From the NCBI RefSeq assembly GCF_021168455.1, contig NZ_JAJOZR010000001.1, forward strand, positions 761,773 to 825,772: a stretch of 64,000 nucleotides of DNA, given 5' to 3'. Positions 6,851-15,827 of this stretch are shown in pieces. The notes beneath the pieces are model-generated. The model made no database searches and had not been told where the DNA came from. It saw only the letters and a list, made by a program, of their open reading frames with translations. This stretch comes from Ferranicluibacter quercicola. GTDB lineage: Bacteria; Pseudomonadota; Alphaproteobacteria; Rhizobiales; Rhizobiaceae. How positions within the stretch are numbered: position 1 is the stretch's first letter; the number at the start of each line of letters is the position of its first letter. The translations under genes were made by a program, and so were the position numbers.

Positions 6851-9339
6851 AGCCCTTCGTCATCGTCTGCACGCTGGCTCTCCTCGCACCGTCGCAGCTC
6901 CTCGCCCAGGCCACCCCCTTCGACATGTCGCGCGAGCGTCCGGCAGCGCCTGCCCCGCAGGCACCGTCGCCCGTCCCGGCCCAGCCCTCGGCCCCGATGC
7001 CGCCGCAGGCACAGCCACCGGCCGTGTCGCCGGAGCCACGCGCGCAGCAACCCGCGACCCAGCCGGCACCCTTCGAGGTCTCGCCCGGCGCGCCGGCACG
7101 CCCGGCAGCACCGCCGGCACAAGCGACGCCGGCCACCCAGCCTGCGGTCCCGCCGGCCGTGGCAAAGCCCCGCGCCCAGGCACCGTCCGACACGGACGCG
7201 CGCCGCCGCTACATCCTGCCATTCGGCAAGCTCAGCCTGTCGGGCGAAGCCGACCGGCGGACCTGGACGATCTATGTGACGCCCGAGCAGGCGAGTGCCG
7301 CCACGGCCATCACCATCGGTTACCAGAACTCCATCGTCGTCGCGCCGGAAGCCTCCACCTTCTCCGTGGAGCTCAACGGCAGCGTCATCGGGCAGGTCCC
7401 CGTCGCCTCGGCGGATGCGGTCAGCGATCTCGTGCTGCCCCTTCCGGCCGGCGCGCTGCAGGCCGGCGCCAATGTCGTGCGCCTCGCCACCCAGCAGCGC
7501 CACCGCACCGATTGCAGCATCCAGTCGACCTACGACCTCTGGACCAATATCGACCCGAGCCGGACCTATCTGAGCTTCAACGCGCCGGTCGGCAATCGCT
7601 TCTCCAGCATCGACGACATCCCGGCCGTCGGCCTCGACGCCACGGGGGCGACGACCATCGACATCGTCGCACCGGCTCTGACGAACCCGAGCCGGTCGAA
7701 CATGCTGCTGCGTCTCGCGCAGGCGCTGGCCCTGCGCGTCCAGATGCCGAACCAGACGGTTGCCTTTCACGCGACCATGCCCGCGGCACCGGTCGCCGGC
7801 ACGCTGACGGTGCTGGTCGGCACGCAGCTCGAGATCGAGGGCCTGATCCCGGCCCTGCCGGCCGGCACGGCGGTCGGTCCGACCGTGACCTTCGCGCCGG
7901 CCGCGATACCCGGCCTGAGCACCCTCGTCGTCACCGGCCCCACGGCGGAAGCGCTCCGGCAGGCGGTGGAAACCCTTGCCGGCCCGCTCGATGCCGCGCC
8001 GGGCACGTCGCGCACCACCTTCTCCACCAAGGCGTGGAATACGCCCGACGCGCCCATCCTGGTCGGCGACACACGCATGCCGCTTTCGCAGCTCGGCATC
8101 ACCACCAGCGAATTTGCCGGTCGCCGGTTCCGCACGGAGTTCATGCTCGGCGTTCCCGCGGATTTCTACGCCAGCGCCTATGGCGACGCGGTCATCCTGC
8201 TTGACGCCGGCTATGCCGCCTCCGTCCTGCCGGGCAGCCGCATCGACGTCTATGTCAACGGCAATATCGCCACGACCACGCCGCTCTCCACGTCCGGCGG
8301 CGGCATTCTCAGCCACCTTCCCATCACCGTGACGCTGCGCCACTTCGTGCCCGGGGTGAATCGCATCTCGATCGAGGCCGTGCTCCTGACGAACGACGAC
8401 GAAGCCTGCGCGACGGGCACGCCGGCGCAGACCACGCCGCGCTTCGCACTCTTCGACACCACCGAATTCCACATGCCGGATTTCGCGCGGATCGACAGCA
8501 GCCCCAGCCTTGCGGCGACATCCTCGACCGGCCAGCCCTATCGTCGGGCCGAACAGCCGACAGCGATCTATCTCGACCGCCTCGATCCGGAGACGCTCTC
8601 GGCCGCGGCCACCCTCGTCGGGCGCCTTGCGGTTGCCGCCGGCAACCCGCTGGCCCTGGACACCGTGGCCTCTCCGGCCGCTCTCGGCGACCGCAACGCG
8701 CTGATCGTCGGCACGCTGTCGCAGCTTCCCCCACCCCTCCTGACCCAGATGCAGATCGGTGCAGCCCCCGCAAACTGGGGAACGCACCATGCCGGCGGCC
8801 CGCCGAACGGCGACAGCGGCACGCTGTTCGAGGAATGGCGGCACAAGGTGTCCGGCGGCAGCTGGCTCGGCCAGGGATCCCGCCTCGAAGCCTGGCTGAA
8901 GAGCGATCTCGACCTGTCGATGGACTCGCTGCGCTTCCTGCCCGGCAAGGAGGAGGACTTCTCCCCGGCGGACGACGTCAGCTTCATGATTGCCCAGGGG
9001 CGCAGTCCGTCCGGTGCCGGGACATGGACGCTCGCGACCGGCCCGACGCCGGCAAGTCTCCAGACCGGCATGAGCGCCATGGTGCAGGAAGCCCGCTGGA
9101 ATGGCATCGAGGGCCGGATCACGACGTTCGAGGAGACGACCGGAAACGTCGCGATGGTGCCGGTGCACGACCTGCATCTGAACCCGACGCAACCCTTCTC
9201 GATTGCCAACTGGCGCCTGATCGCGGCCAACTGGCTGTCGACCAACATCCTCTTCTTCGCCGTGATGTTCATCGCCGGCTTCGCCCTTCTCGGCATCATC
9301 ACCACGCTGATGCTGCGCCTTCTGGGACGCAGCCGATGA
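6847..9339 (+). CDS. bcsB: Cellulose synthase regulatory/periplasmic subunit BcsB
   Basis: BcsB is the periplasmic partner of BcsA; its carbohydrate-binding and flavodoxin-like modules guide the glucan and its C-terminal helix docks on BcsA. The 830-residue product has a signal peptide ending near LLAQA, then about 100 residues of Pro/Ala-rich linker. The conserved region starts at about residue 120 (RRRYILPFGKLSLSG), and one terminal helix (NILFFAVMFIAGFALLGIIT) is followed by a short basic cytoplasmic tail. The start overlaps the bcsA stop by 4 bp. The proline-rich insert is longer than in enterobacterial BcsB. No bcsZ cellulase follows it. Confidence 0.95.
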   Translation: MKPFVIVCTLALLAPSQLLAQATPFDMSRERPAAPAPQAPSPVPAQPSAPMPPQAQPPAVSPEPRAQQPATQPAPFEVSPGAPARPAAPPAQATPATQPAVPPAVAKPRAQAPSDTDARRRYILPFGKLSLSGEADRRTWTIYVTPEQASAATAITIGYQNSIVVAPEASTFSVELNGSVIGQVPVASADAVSDLVLPLPAGALQAGANVVRLATQQRHRTDCSIQSTYDLWTNIDPSRTYLSFNAPVGNRFSSIDDIPAVGLDATGATTIDIVAPALTNPSRSNMLLRLAQALALRVQMPNQTVAFHATMPAAPVAGTLTVLVGTQLEIEGLIPALPAGTAVGPTVTFAPAAIPGLSTLVVTGPTAEALRQAVETLAGPLDAAPGTSRTTFSTKAWNTPDAPILVGDTRMPLSQLGITTSEFAGRRFRTEFMLGVPADFYASAYGDAVILLDAGYAASVLPGSRIDVYVNGNIATTTPLSTSGGGILSHLPITVTLRHFVPGVNRISIEAVLLTNDDEACATGTPAQTTPRFALFDTTEFHMPDFARIDSSPSLAATSSTGQPYRRAEQPTAIYLDRLDPETLSAAATLVGRLAVAAGNPLALDTVASPAALGDRNALIVGTLSQLPPPLLTQMQIGAAPANWGTHHAGGPPNGDSGTLFEEWRHKVSGGSWLGQGSRLEAWLKSDLDLSMDSLRFLPGKEEDFSPADDVSFMIAQGRSPSGAGTWTLATGPTPASLQTGMSAMVQEARWNGIEGRITTFEETTGNVAMVPVHDLHLNPTQPFSIANWRLIAANWLSTNILFFAVMFIAGFALLGIITTLMLRLLGRSR

Positions 9340-9445
9340 GGACGGCGCGCGGCCGGAGCCCGCGCACGCACGCCCTGCCGGGCTCTCTCTCGACGCGCGC
9401 CCCCCGGGCGTCCTCTCTTCCTCGGACTGTTTACCGGGAGTTCCC

Positions 9446-11824
9446 ATGACAACCGCCCGCATCCTGCTGATCTCGACGCTGGCCGCAGCAACCGCAACGG
9501 CGGTCTACTACGGCCCCGCTCTGTTGCCCGAGAGAGAGCTGACGACCGGTACGATCGCCGCCCCGCCCGCCGTCGACGAGAAGGGCAACCGGCTGAGCCT
9601 GATTCCGCCGAGCCCCACCGTGCGCCGAGGCGACCGGCGTCCGGCCGATCTGTCGCAGGCGCTGCCGCCCGAAATTCCCGCCGCGGAGACCGCGAGCGGC
9701 ACCGAGCCCGCCGCACCTGCGGCATCCGGCGAGGCGCCGGAGCCGCAAGACGCGGAACCGGTGATCAAGGCGCAGTTGCAGGCGCCGCCGCCGGCGTCGT
9801 CACCCGCTCCCGCACAGAGCCCGCCCACGCCGCCTGCAGCGGCCGCTCCGCCGAAGCCGACCGTCGACGAGGGCGCGCTCCGCTACTTCGCGCGCCTGGG
9901 CGATACCGTGCGCCTGCAGGCCGAAATCGCGCGCCTGCGCACGCTTTATCCCGACTGGGAACCGCCGGCCGATCCGCTCGCCGTGCCGCAGAATGTCGAT
10001 ACGCAGCTGGAAGCCATGTGGGCGCTCTATGGGCAGACCCGCTATGTGGAAGTGCGCAAGGCCATCGCCGACCGACAGGCGCGCGAACCCGGCTGGCAGC
10101 CGCCGGAAAACCTTCTGTCGATGCTGGCGCTCGGTGAAGCCCGCCAGCGTCTCGTCAACGCCTCCAACCTTCAGCAGTTTCCCACCGTCGTCGATGTCGC
10201 CGCGGAGACGCCGCAGCTGCTCGTTTGCAGCGAGATCGACATTCTCTGGCGTCTCGCCGAGGCCTTCGCGAAAACCGACCGGCAGCAGCGGGCGCTGGAT
10301 GCCTATAGCTATATCCTCTCCAACTGCACCGAGGGGCCGGACCGGCTGGCGACCCTGCAGAAGGCGGCGTCCCTCCTGCCGCGCCCGATGGTCGAGCAGC
10401 TGCTGACGCAGGAAAAGACCGACCCGTCCGGCAAGGGCGAATTCGAGCCCGTGAAGGACGATCTGGCCCGCCAGTTCGTCGCCGCCGCCGGTGAAGACCC
10501 GAAGCTCACCGTTCCCCCTGCCTATCTGACCCGGCTCGAGCGCGTTGCCGAGGCGGGCGGCAAGGCCTCCGACGCCCTGTTGCTCGGCTGGTACTATGTG
10601 CGCCGCAACGGTGCCGAACAGGCCGAGGCCTGGTTTCGCCGCGCACGGACGGAGGAAGATTCCGCAGCGGCCTCGCAGGGCCTCGCTCTGACGCTGATCG
10701 CGCGGAAAAATCCGGGCGAAGCCGAAGCCGTTCTCTACCCCTGGCGGGATACGTCCGACGACACGCGCGATACCTATCTCGCGGCCGCCTCCAACCTTCT
10801 GGCCCTCGACCCGCCCATCGTCATCGCAGCGGACGTGCTGCAACGCATGGCGCAGGAGGCGATGCGCGCCCGCAATGCCGATGTCGCCCAGCAGTTCGGC
10901 TGGTATGCCCGCGCGTTCGAGCAGCCGCAGCTCGCGCTGCAATGGTTCTCGACCTCGCTCACCTGGAAGCCCGACACCGAAGCCTCGGCCTATGGTCTTG
11001 CGATCACCGCGAACCAGCTCGGCATGGCGAACGATGTCGCCCGGATCCAGAGACAATGGGCAGGACGCTCCGCCCGGATCGCCATGCTCGGCGAGGAGGA
11101 AAACCTCGACCCGTCGCAGCGCATGGCAGAGGCCGGAATGCTGGCCGACCGACCGGTTCGCGAGCCATCGAGGTCGATCGCACGCCGGCCCTCGCGCACC
11201 ATGTCGGCGCAGATGAGCGCGGAGCCCGCAGCCCCCGTCCGCCAGCGCGCGCCGCGTGTTGCCGCGGCCGGTCGCAATGCCGCGCCGGCCTCCACCCGCG
11301 GCTGCAGCACCTCCACCGACCCGTCGGGCCTGTCATCCGGCGAGGCGCTGCGGCGCGGCTGGTGCCTGATGGAGCTGAACCGTCCGCTCGAAGCCGTTCG
11401 CCATTTCGACGCTGCCATCCGCACCGGCGACACGCGCATCCGCAGCGAAGCTGCCTATGGTCAGAGCCTTGCCTATCTCCGCCAGGGTCTGACCGACAAG
11501 GCCTCCGTTGCCGCGACGCGTGGACCGATGGATGCGCAGAAGGCGACGGAACTGCAGATCGCTCTCCTCTCCAACCGCGCCTTGATCGCTTTCGACCAGA
11601 AGCGGTTCTCCGAGGCCCTGATCCTCCTCGATCGCCGCGCCCAGCTGGCGCCCGAACGCATCGACCTGATGGTGCTGCGCGGTTACGCCCTTCTCGGGCT
11701 CAACCGTTACGGTCAGGCGATCCGCACTTTCGAGACGCTGGCGGCAACGGGCAATCAGGACGCCATTCGCGGTCTCGCCAACGCACGGGCGGCCACGCCG
11801 TCCGCCATCGCGACGAAGGACTGA
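9446..11824 (+). CDS. Cellulose-operon TPR-repeat envelope protein
   Basis: The 792-residue product begins with a signal peptide or anchor (about residues 5-25, ILLISTLAAATATAVYYG), then a Pro/Ala-rich linker (about 30-140). The remainder is mostly alpha-helical with TPR-like helix pairs, for example WRLAEAFAKTDRQQRALDAYSYIL and LLLGWYYVRRNGAEQAEAWFRRA, and a last block near the C-terminus (ALILLDRRAQLAPERIDLMVLRG). It lacks the outer-membrane beta-barrel of enteric BcsC, so it may supply only the periplasmic TPR scaffold of an export path. It follows bcsB by 106 bp in the same direction, with a GGGAG ribosome-binding site. A basic, low-complexity insert at about residues 565-625 separates the two TPR parts. 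Confidence 0.75.
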   Translation: MTTARILLISTLAAATATAVYYGPALLPERELTTGTIAAPPAVDEKGNRLSLIPPSPTVRRGDRRPADLSQALPPEIPAAETASGTEPAAPAASGEAPEPQDAEPVIKAQLQAPPPASSPAPAQSPPTPPAAAAPPKPTVDEGALRYFARLGDTVRLQAEIARLRTLYPDWEPPADPLAVPQNVDTQLEAMWALYGQTRYVEVRKAIADRQAREPGWQPPENLLSMLALGEARQRLVNASNLQQFPTVVDVAAETPQLLVCSEIDILWRLAEAFAKTDRQQRALDAYSYILSNCTEGPDRLATLQKAASLLPRPMVEQLLTQEKTDPSGKGEFEPVKDDLARQFVAAAGEDPKLTVPPAYLTRLERVAEAGGKASDALLLGWYYVRRNGAEQAEAWFRRARTEEDSAAASQGLALTLIARKNPGEAEAVLYPWRDTSDDTRDTYLAAASNLLALDPPIVIAADVLQRMAQEAMRARNADVAQQFGWYARAFEQPQLALQWFSTSLTWKPDTEASAYGLAITANQLGMANDVARIQRQWAGRSARIAMLGEEENLDPSQRMAEAGMLADRPVREPSRSIARRPSRTMSAQMSAEPAAPVRQRAPRVAAAGRNAAPASTRGCSTSTDPSGLSSGEALRRGWCLMELNRPLEAVRHFDAAIRTGDTRIRSEAAYGQSLAYLRQGLTDKASVAATRGPMDAQKATELQIALLSNRALIAFDQKRFSEALILLDRRAQLAPERIDLMVLRGYALLGLNRYGQAIRTFETLAATGNQDAIRGLANARAATPSAIATKD

Positions 11825-11854
11825 GGGGGCGCGGCAGAAACGTGACGCGTTTCA

Positions 11855-11889
11855 CCGAAGGCCTCGGGGCACAGTCCCGAGGCCTTCGG
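11855..11889. terminator. Bidirectional hairpin between cellulose operon and ldt
   Basis: There are 14-bp perfect arms (CCGAAGGCCTCGGG / CCCGAGGCCTTCGG) around a 7-nt loop between two convergent genes. There is no long T-tract, so it may work as a stem barrier for both directions. Confidence 0.7.
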
Positions 11890-11926
11890 CGATTCCTGCA
11901 TCGAGACGATGCAGCAGATCCCTGTC

Positions 11927-12634
11927 TTATTGCCGGACGACGATCCGGGCACCTTCCGGCACGCGGTCGTAGAGATCGATGATATCCTGATTGATGAAGC
12001 GCACGCAGCCGGAGGATTGCGCCTTGCCGATCGAGCGCCAGTCCGGATTTCCGTGCAGCCGGTAAAGCGTATCCTGACCGTTCTGGAAGATGTAGAGCGC
12101 GCGGGCACCCAGCGGATTGGTGATCCCCGGCGCCTGACCGCCATTGCCGATGGAATAGCGGGCAAGCTTCGGCTGACGGGCGACCATCTCGTCGGGCGGC
12201 GTCCAGCGTGGCCATTTCTTCCGCCACTGGATGACGCCCTCGCCCTGCCACGCAAAGCCGTCCTTGCCGATGCTGACGCCGTAGCGCATCGCGGTCCCGC
12301 CCTTCTCCACCAGATAGAGATAACGCGCCTTGGTATCGACGACGACGGTGCCGGGCGTTTCGCCCGTGGGATCGATGACGCGCTGACGGTAGAAACGCTG
12401 CGGGATGTTCTTGTAGGGGATGGCCGGCAGGCTGAAGCCTTCATCCGTCCTGGCCGCGTAGATGACGGCGGGATCGGGCTGTTCGCCGTCATAGGTCTTC
12501 GGCGCGATCACGTTGACGACGGGTTCGAAGAACGTGCCGATGCCCTGCGTGGAACATCCTGTGAGAAAGGCCGCGGAAGCGACACCCGCGCATCCGAGAA
12601 AGCGCCGGCGCGAAAGCGAAACGATGGTCGTCAT
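11927..12634 (-). CDS. L,D-transpeptidase, lipoprotein-type
   Basis: Enzymes of this YkuD/ErfK family make 3-3 cross-links in peptidoglycan or attach proteins to it. The 235-residue product starts with SRRRFLG plus a hydrophobic run and a lipobox (LTGC, cysteine at about 27), so export by Tat or Sec as a lipoprotein is likely. The catalytic block is complete: HGNPDW with His at about 194, then SSGCVR with the nucleophilic Cys at about 210, and NPLGARALY upstream. Hyphomicrobiales rely heavily on L,D-cross-links for polar growth and encode many paralogues. The ATG at 12634 directly precedes the RRR motif. It is transcribed toward the cellulose operon from its own promoter region at 12635-12784. 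Confidence 0.92.
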   Translation of the reverse strand: MTTIVSLSRRRFLGCAGVASAAFLTGCSTQGIGTFFEPVVNVIAPKTYDGEQPDPAVIYAARTDEGFSLPAIPYKNIPQRFYRQRVIDPTGETPGTVVVDTKARYLYLVEKGGTAMRYGVSIGKDGFAWQGEGVIQWRKKWPRWTPPDEMVARQPKLARYSIGNGGQAPGITNPLGARALYIFQNGQDTLYRLHGNPDWRSIGKAQSSGCVRFINQDIIDLYDRVPEGARIVVRQ

Positions 12635-12784
12635 CGTGGAGGGAGCCTTGAAGTTGGACAGGCGCAGGGCGCCTCTGTCTGAGGTGACATCGATGGAACG
12701 GAGGGCGGAGAGACGGATTCGACAAAGGCCGGGCTTCGAAAAGCTCGACCGTCGTCGGAAGGATAGCGCGGAGACGTTAAGTCT

Positions 12785-13234
12785 TCAGCCGGCAAAAAGC
12801 GTCAGTTCAGGCGGCACGATCGCCAGATCGCCGCGCCTGCGGGCAATCGCGTAGGTCAGTGCGCCGCGCACGGCATCCGGGCTGACGGGCTTGCGGATGA
12901 CGCCCAGGGTGCCGGGTACGCCGGTTCCGAGCAGATCGGGATCCGACGTTGTGAAGATGACGGTGACGTCGTGCTCTTCGGCCAGGATGCGCCCGATTTC
13001 CGGACCGCTCGGCCCGTCGGCGAGGTTCACATCGACGAAGGCGATGGCGGCAAGGCTGCCGATCTGCAGCGCGTGCTTCTTGCGGCTGGCGAAGCCGACG
13101 ACGCCGGCATTCAGCCCGGCAGCCGAAACGGCATCTTCGAGGTCGAGCGCGAGGAGGAGGTGATCCTCAATGATCACGACGGGATAGTCGATGATCGGAC
13201 GGCTCTGCCACCGGCGGACTGTGTTCTCGGTCAT
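12785..13234 (-). CDS. Stand-alone response-regulator receiver domain
   Basis: This 149-residue protein has a single CheY-like receiver domain and no output domain. Conserved positions visible are the acidic pair in VVIIEDH, the phosphoacceptor Asp in FVDVNL, the Thr/Ser switch in IFTTSD, and Lys-Pro in IRKPV. Such proteins act as phosphate sinks or allosteric partners. The next residues (GVIRKPVSPDAVRGALTYA) complete the fold. No kinase is adjacent, so its partner is unknown. A perfect CtrA-type box lies 96 bp upstream of its ATG at 13234, in an A+T-rich spacer, which raises the possibility of a cell-cycle role. Confidence 0.88.
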   Translation of the reverse strand: MTENTVRRWQSRPIIDYPVVIIEDHLLLALDLEDAVSAAGLNAGVVGFASRKKHALQIGSLAAIAFVDVNLADGPSGPEIGRILAEEHDVTVIFTTSDPDLLGTGVPGTLGVIRKPVSPDAVRGALTYAIARRRGDLAIVPPELTLFAG

Positions 13235-13329
13235 GACGCTATACCCATTCGACGTTGAGACTGCAGATGAAATGGCGAACGCGCATTTTTGTTCCGGATT
13301 TTATTCAAAGTCGAACAATATCCTATTCG

Positions 13330-13344
13330 TTAACAAAGTATTAA
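13330..13344. promoter_or_regulatory. Perfect CtrA-type site between the receiver gene and ugpB
   Basis: TTAACAAAGTATTAA fits TTAA-N7-TTAA exactly. It is 96 bp upstream of the receiver gene on the minus strand and 195 bp upstream of ugpB, so the receiver gene is the likelier target. The surrounding 100 bp are A+T-rich against a G+C-rich background. Confidence 0.5.
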
Positions 13345-13389
13345 TTGAGAGAATGACTTACGCTCCGCAAATTGTACTACATGCCGGCG

Positions 13390-13407
13390 CTGTCACATGG
13401 CTGTGAG
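13390..13407 (+). promoter_or_regulatory. Pho-box-like direct repeat before ugpBAEC
   Basis: CTGTCAC-ATGG-CTGTGAG follows the PhoB box layout, CTGTCAT-N4-CTGTCAT: 7-bp repeats on an 11-bp period, with the first five bases kept in one copy and CTGT kept in both. It lies 131 bp upstream of the ugpB ATG. PhoB control of ugp operons under phosphate limitation is well established in enterics and rhizobia. Confidence 0.55.
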
Positions 13408-13538
13408 AGAGGGGCGATTGGCGGTTGCCGCGCGGAGAAAAGCCCGGCATATGTAGCCGTCTTGTGACGATCGAGGAGGATCGTCGCTCTGATCGCGCGA
13501 AGCGGCCTGTCCGGCTTCGCCAAACCGGGAGGACGTTC

Positions 13539-14861
13539 ATGTTCAAGACAATCCTGAAGGCATCGACCCTGCGGGCGACGGCCGCCGCGCTTGCTTTGTC
13601 GGCTACCGGACCTCTGGCCGCCTCCGCGGCGACCGATCTGCAGTGGTGGCATGCGATGACCGGCGCGAACAACGAGGTCGTCAACCAGCTCGCCAAGGAA
13701 TTCAACGAAAGCCAGAGCGAATACACCATCACGCCCGTCTTCAAGGGCACCTATCCGGAAACGCTGAACGCCGGCATCGCTGCCTTCCGCTCCAAGCAGC
13801 CGCCCGCGATCATTCAGGTCTTCGACGCCGGCAGCGGCGTGATGATGGGCGCCGAAGGCGCGATCATGCCGGCAGCGGAGGTGTTGCAGAAGGGCGGATT
13901 CACCTTCGACAAGTCGCAGTATCTCGCCGGCATCGTGGCGTATTACTCCAAGCCCGACGGCACGATGCTGTCCTTCCCCTACAACTCGTCCTCGCCGATC
14001 CTCTACTACAACAAGGACCTGTTCGCCAAAGCCGGCCTCGACGCCGAGGCGCCGCCGAAGACCTGGCCCGACGTCTTCGAGGCCGCAAAGAAGATCAAGG
14101 CGAGCGGCGCCGCATCCTGCGGCTTCACCTCGACCTGGCTCACCTGGATCCAGACCGAAAATCTCGCGGCCTGGAACAACGTCGCCTATGGCACCAACGA
14201 AAACGGCCTCGGCGGCAGCGACGTGAAGCTGGAATTCAACGCGCCGCTCTTCGTCGAGCATTTCCAGGCCATTGCCGACCTCGCGAAGGACGGCACCTTC
14301 CGCTATGGCGGTCGCACCTCCGAAGCCAAGCAGCTGTTCATGTCGGGCGAATGCGCGATCCTGACGGAGTCCTCCGGCGGTCTCGGCGATATCGTCAAGT
14401 CGGGCGTGAAATACGGCATCGGACAATTGCCCTATTACGAGGGCCACGGGCCGCAGAACACGATCCCCGGCGGCGCGAGCCTCTGGGTCTTCGGCGGCAA
14501 GAGCGATGCGGAATATGCGGGCATCGCCCAGTTCTTCAACTTCCTGTCGCAGACCAAGATCCAGGCGCGGCTGCATCAGGTGTCCGGCTATATGCCGGTG
14601 ACCAACGCGGCCTACGAGGATACCAAGGCATCCGGCTTCTACGACAGGAATCCGGGCCGGGAGACCCCGATCCTGCAGATGATGGGCAAGGCGCCGACCG
14701 AGAACTCCAAGGGTGTCCGCCTCGTCAACCTGCCGCAGGTTCGCGACATCATGAACGAGGAGTTCGAGTCGATGCTCGCCGGCAAGCAGGACGCGAAGGC
14801 TGCCCTCGACAAGGCCGTCGAGCGCGGCAATGCGGCGATCGCGGAAGCCATCGGCAACTGA
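13539..14861 (+). CDS. ugpB: sn-Glycerol-3-phosphate ABC transporter, periplasmic binding protein
   Basis: UgpB captures sn-glycerol-3-phosphate and glycerophosphodiesters in the periplasm for the UgpAEC importer, as a source of phosphate and carbon. The 440-residue length is normal. It has a Sec signal peptide (about residues 1-29, ending AASA), then the family motif LQWWHAMTG and conserved stretches such as PAIIQVFDAGSGVMM, FPYNSSSPILYYNKD and AGIAQFFNFLSQTKIQARLHQVSGY. The ATG at 13539 follows a strong GGGAGGA site; in-frame sequence further upstream (from 13425) looks non-coding. It heads a tight ugpB-A-E-C operon. Regulation by PhoB is suggested by the direct repeat at 13390-13407. Confidence 0.95.
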   Translation: MFKTILKASTLRATAAALALSATGPLAASAATDLQWWHAMTGANNEVVNQLAKEFNESQSEYTITPVFKGTYPETLNAGIAAFRSKQPPAIIQVFDAGSGVMMGAEGAIMPAAEVLQKGGFTFDKSQYLAGIVAYYSKPDGTMLSFPYNSSSPILYYNKDLFAKAGLDAEAPPKTWPDVFEAAKKIKASGAASCGFTSTWLTWIQTENLAAWNNVAYGTNENGLGGSDVKLEFNAPLFVEHFQAIADLAKDGTFRYGGRTSEAKQLFMSGECAILTESSGGLGDIVKSGVKYGIGQLPYYEGHGPQNTIPGGASLWVFGGKSDAEYAGIAQFFNFLSQTKIQARLHQVSGYMPVTNAAYEDTKASGFYDRNPGRETPILQMMGKAPTENSKGVRLVNLPQVRDIMNEEFESMLAGKQDAKAALDKAVERGNAAIAEAIGN

Positions 14862-14936
14862 TCCGCAGCTGACCGTATCGCCGGCCCCGATCCACGGGTC
14901 GGCGATACGCCTGCCTGCCGTCCCGAGGAGCCCCCG

Positions 14937-15818
14937 GTGCACAACGTTGCCTTTCCCAACAAGATATTGCCCTATCTGCTGGTCGCCCCGCAGATCGTCC
15001 TGACGGTCATCTTCTTTTTCTGGCCGGCCAGCCAGGCGCTCTACCAGTCCGTCATGCGCGAGGACCCGTTCGGCCTGAAGAGCGGCTTCGTCGGCCTTGC
15101 CAATTTCCGCGCCGTTCTGTCGGATCCGAACTATATCCACGCGCTGCAGGTCACCGTGGTCTTCAGCATCCTCACGGCGCTCGTCTCCATGGGCGTGGCG
15201 CTGCTGCTGGCGACGGCGGCCGACAAGGTGGTGCGCGGACAGACCTTCTATCGCACCCTGCTGATCTGGCCTTATGCCGTGGCGCCGGCGGTGGCCGGCA
15301 TGCTCTGGCTCTTCATGTTCAACCCGGCCATGGGCACCTTCGCCTATCTGCTGCGCCGGAACGGCTTCGGATGGGATCCGCTGTTGAACGGCGATCAGGC
15401 CATGGGGCTCGTCGTCGTCGCGGCCGCCTGGAAGCAGATCAGCTACAATTTCCTGTTCTTCGTCGCGGGCCTTCAGGCCATTCCGAAATCGCTGATCGAA
15501 GCGGCGTCCATCGACGGGGCGCGCGGCGCGCGGCGGTTCTGGACGATCGTCTTCCCGCTGCTGGCGCCGACGACCTTCTTCCTGCTGGTCGTCAACACCG
15601 TCTACGCCTTCTTCGATACGTTCGGCATCATCCATTCCGTCACCGGCGGCGGACCGGCGAAGGCCACGGAAACACTGGTCTACAAGGTCTACAATGACGG
15701 CTTCGTCAATCTCAACCTCGGCTCCTCGGCCGCCCAGTCCGTCATCCTCATGGTCATCGTGATCGCGCTCACGGCGTTCCAGTTCCGCTTCGTCGAGAAG
15801 CGCGTGCATTATGGTTGA
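14937..15818 (+). CDS. ugpA: sn-Glycerol-3-phosphate ABC transporter permease UgpA
   Basis: This is one of the two inner-membrane permease subunits of the Ugp importer. The 293-residue product has about six membrane helices and the binding-protein-dependent permease EAA loop (EAASIDGARGARRFWTIVFP) that contacts UgpC. The start is a GTG at 14937 preceded by CCGAGGAG; no better ATG lies near the conserved N-terminus (FPNKILPYLLVAPQ). The 75-bp gap from ugpB and the 9-bp gap to ugpE fit one transcript. Confidence 0.94.
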   Translation: MHNVAFPNKILPYLLVAPQIVLTVIFFFWPASQALYQSVMREDPFGLKSGFVGLANFRAVLSDPNYIHALQVTVVFSILTALVSMGVALLLATAADKVVRGQTFYRTLLIWPYAVAPAVAGMLWLFMFNPAMGTFAYLLRRNGFGWDPLLNGDQAMGLVVVAAAWKQISYNFLFFVAGLQAIPKSLIEAASIDGARGARRFWTIVFPLLAPTTFFLLVVNTVYAFFDTFGIIHSVTGGGPAKATETLVYKVYNDGFVNLNLGSSAAQSVILMVIVIALTAFQFRFVEKRVHYG

Positions 15819-15827
15819 GGCCCGGAG

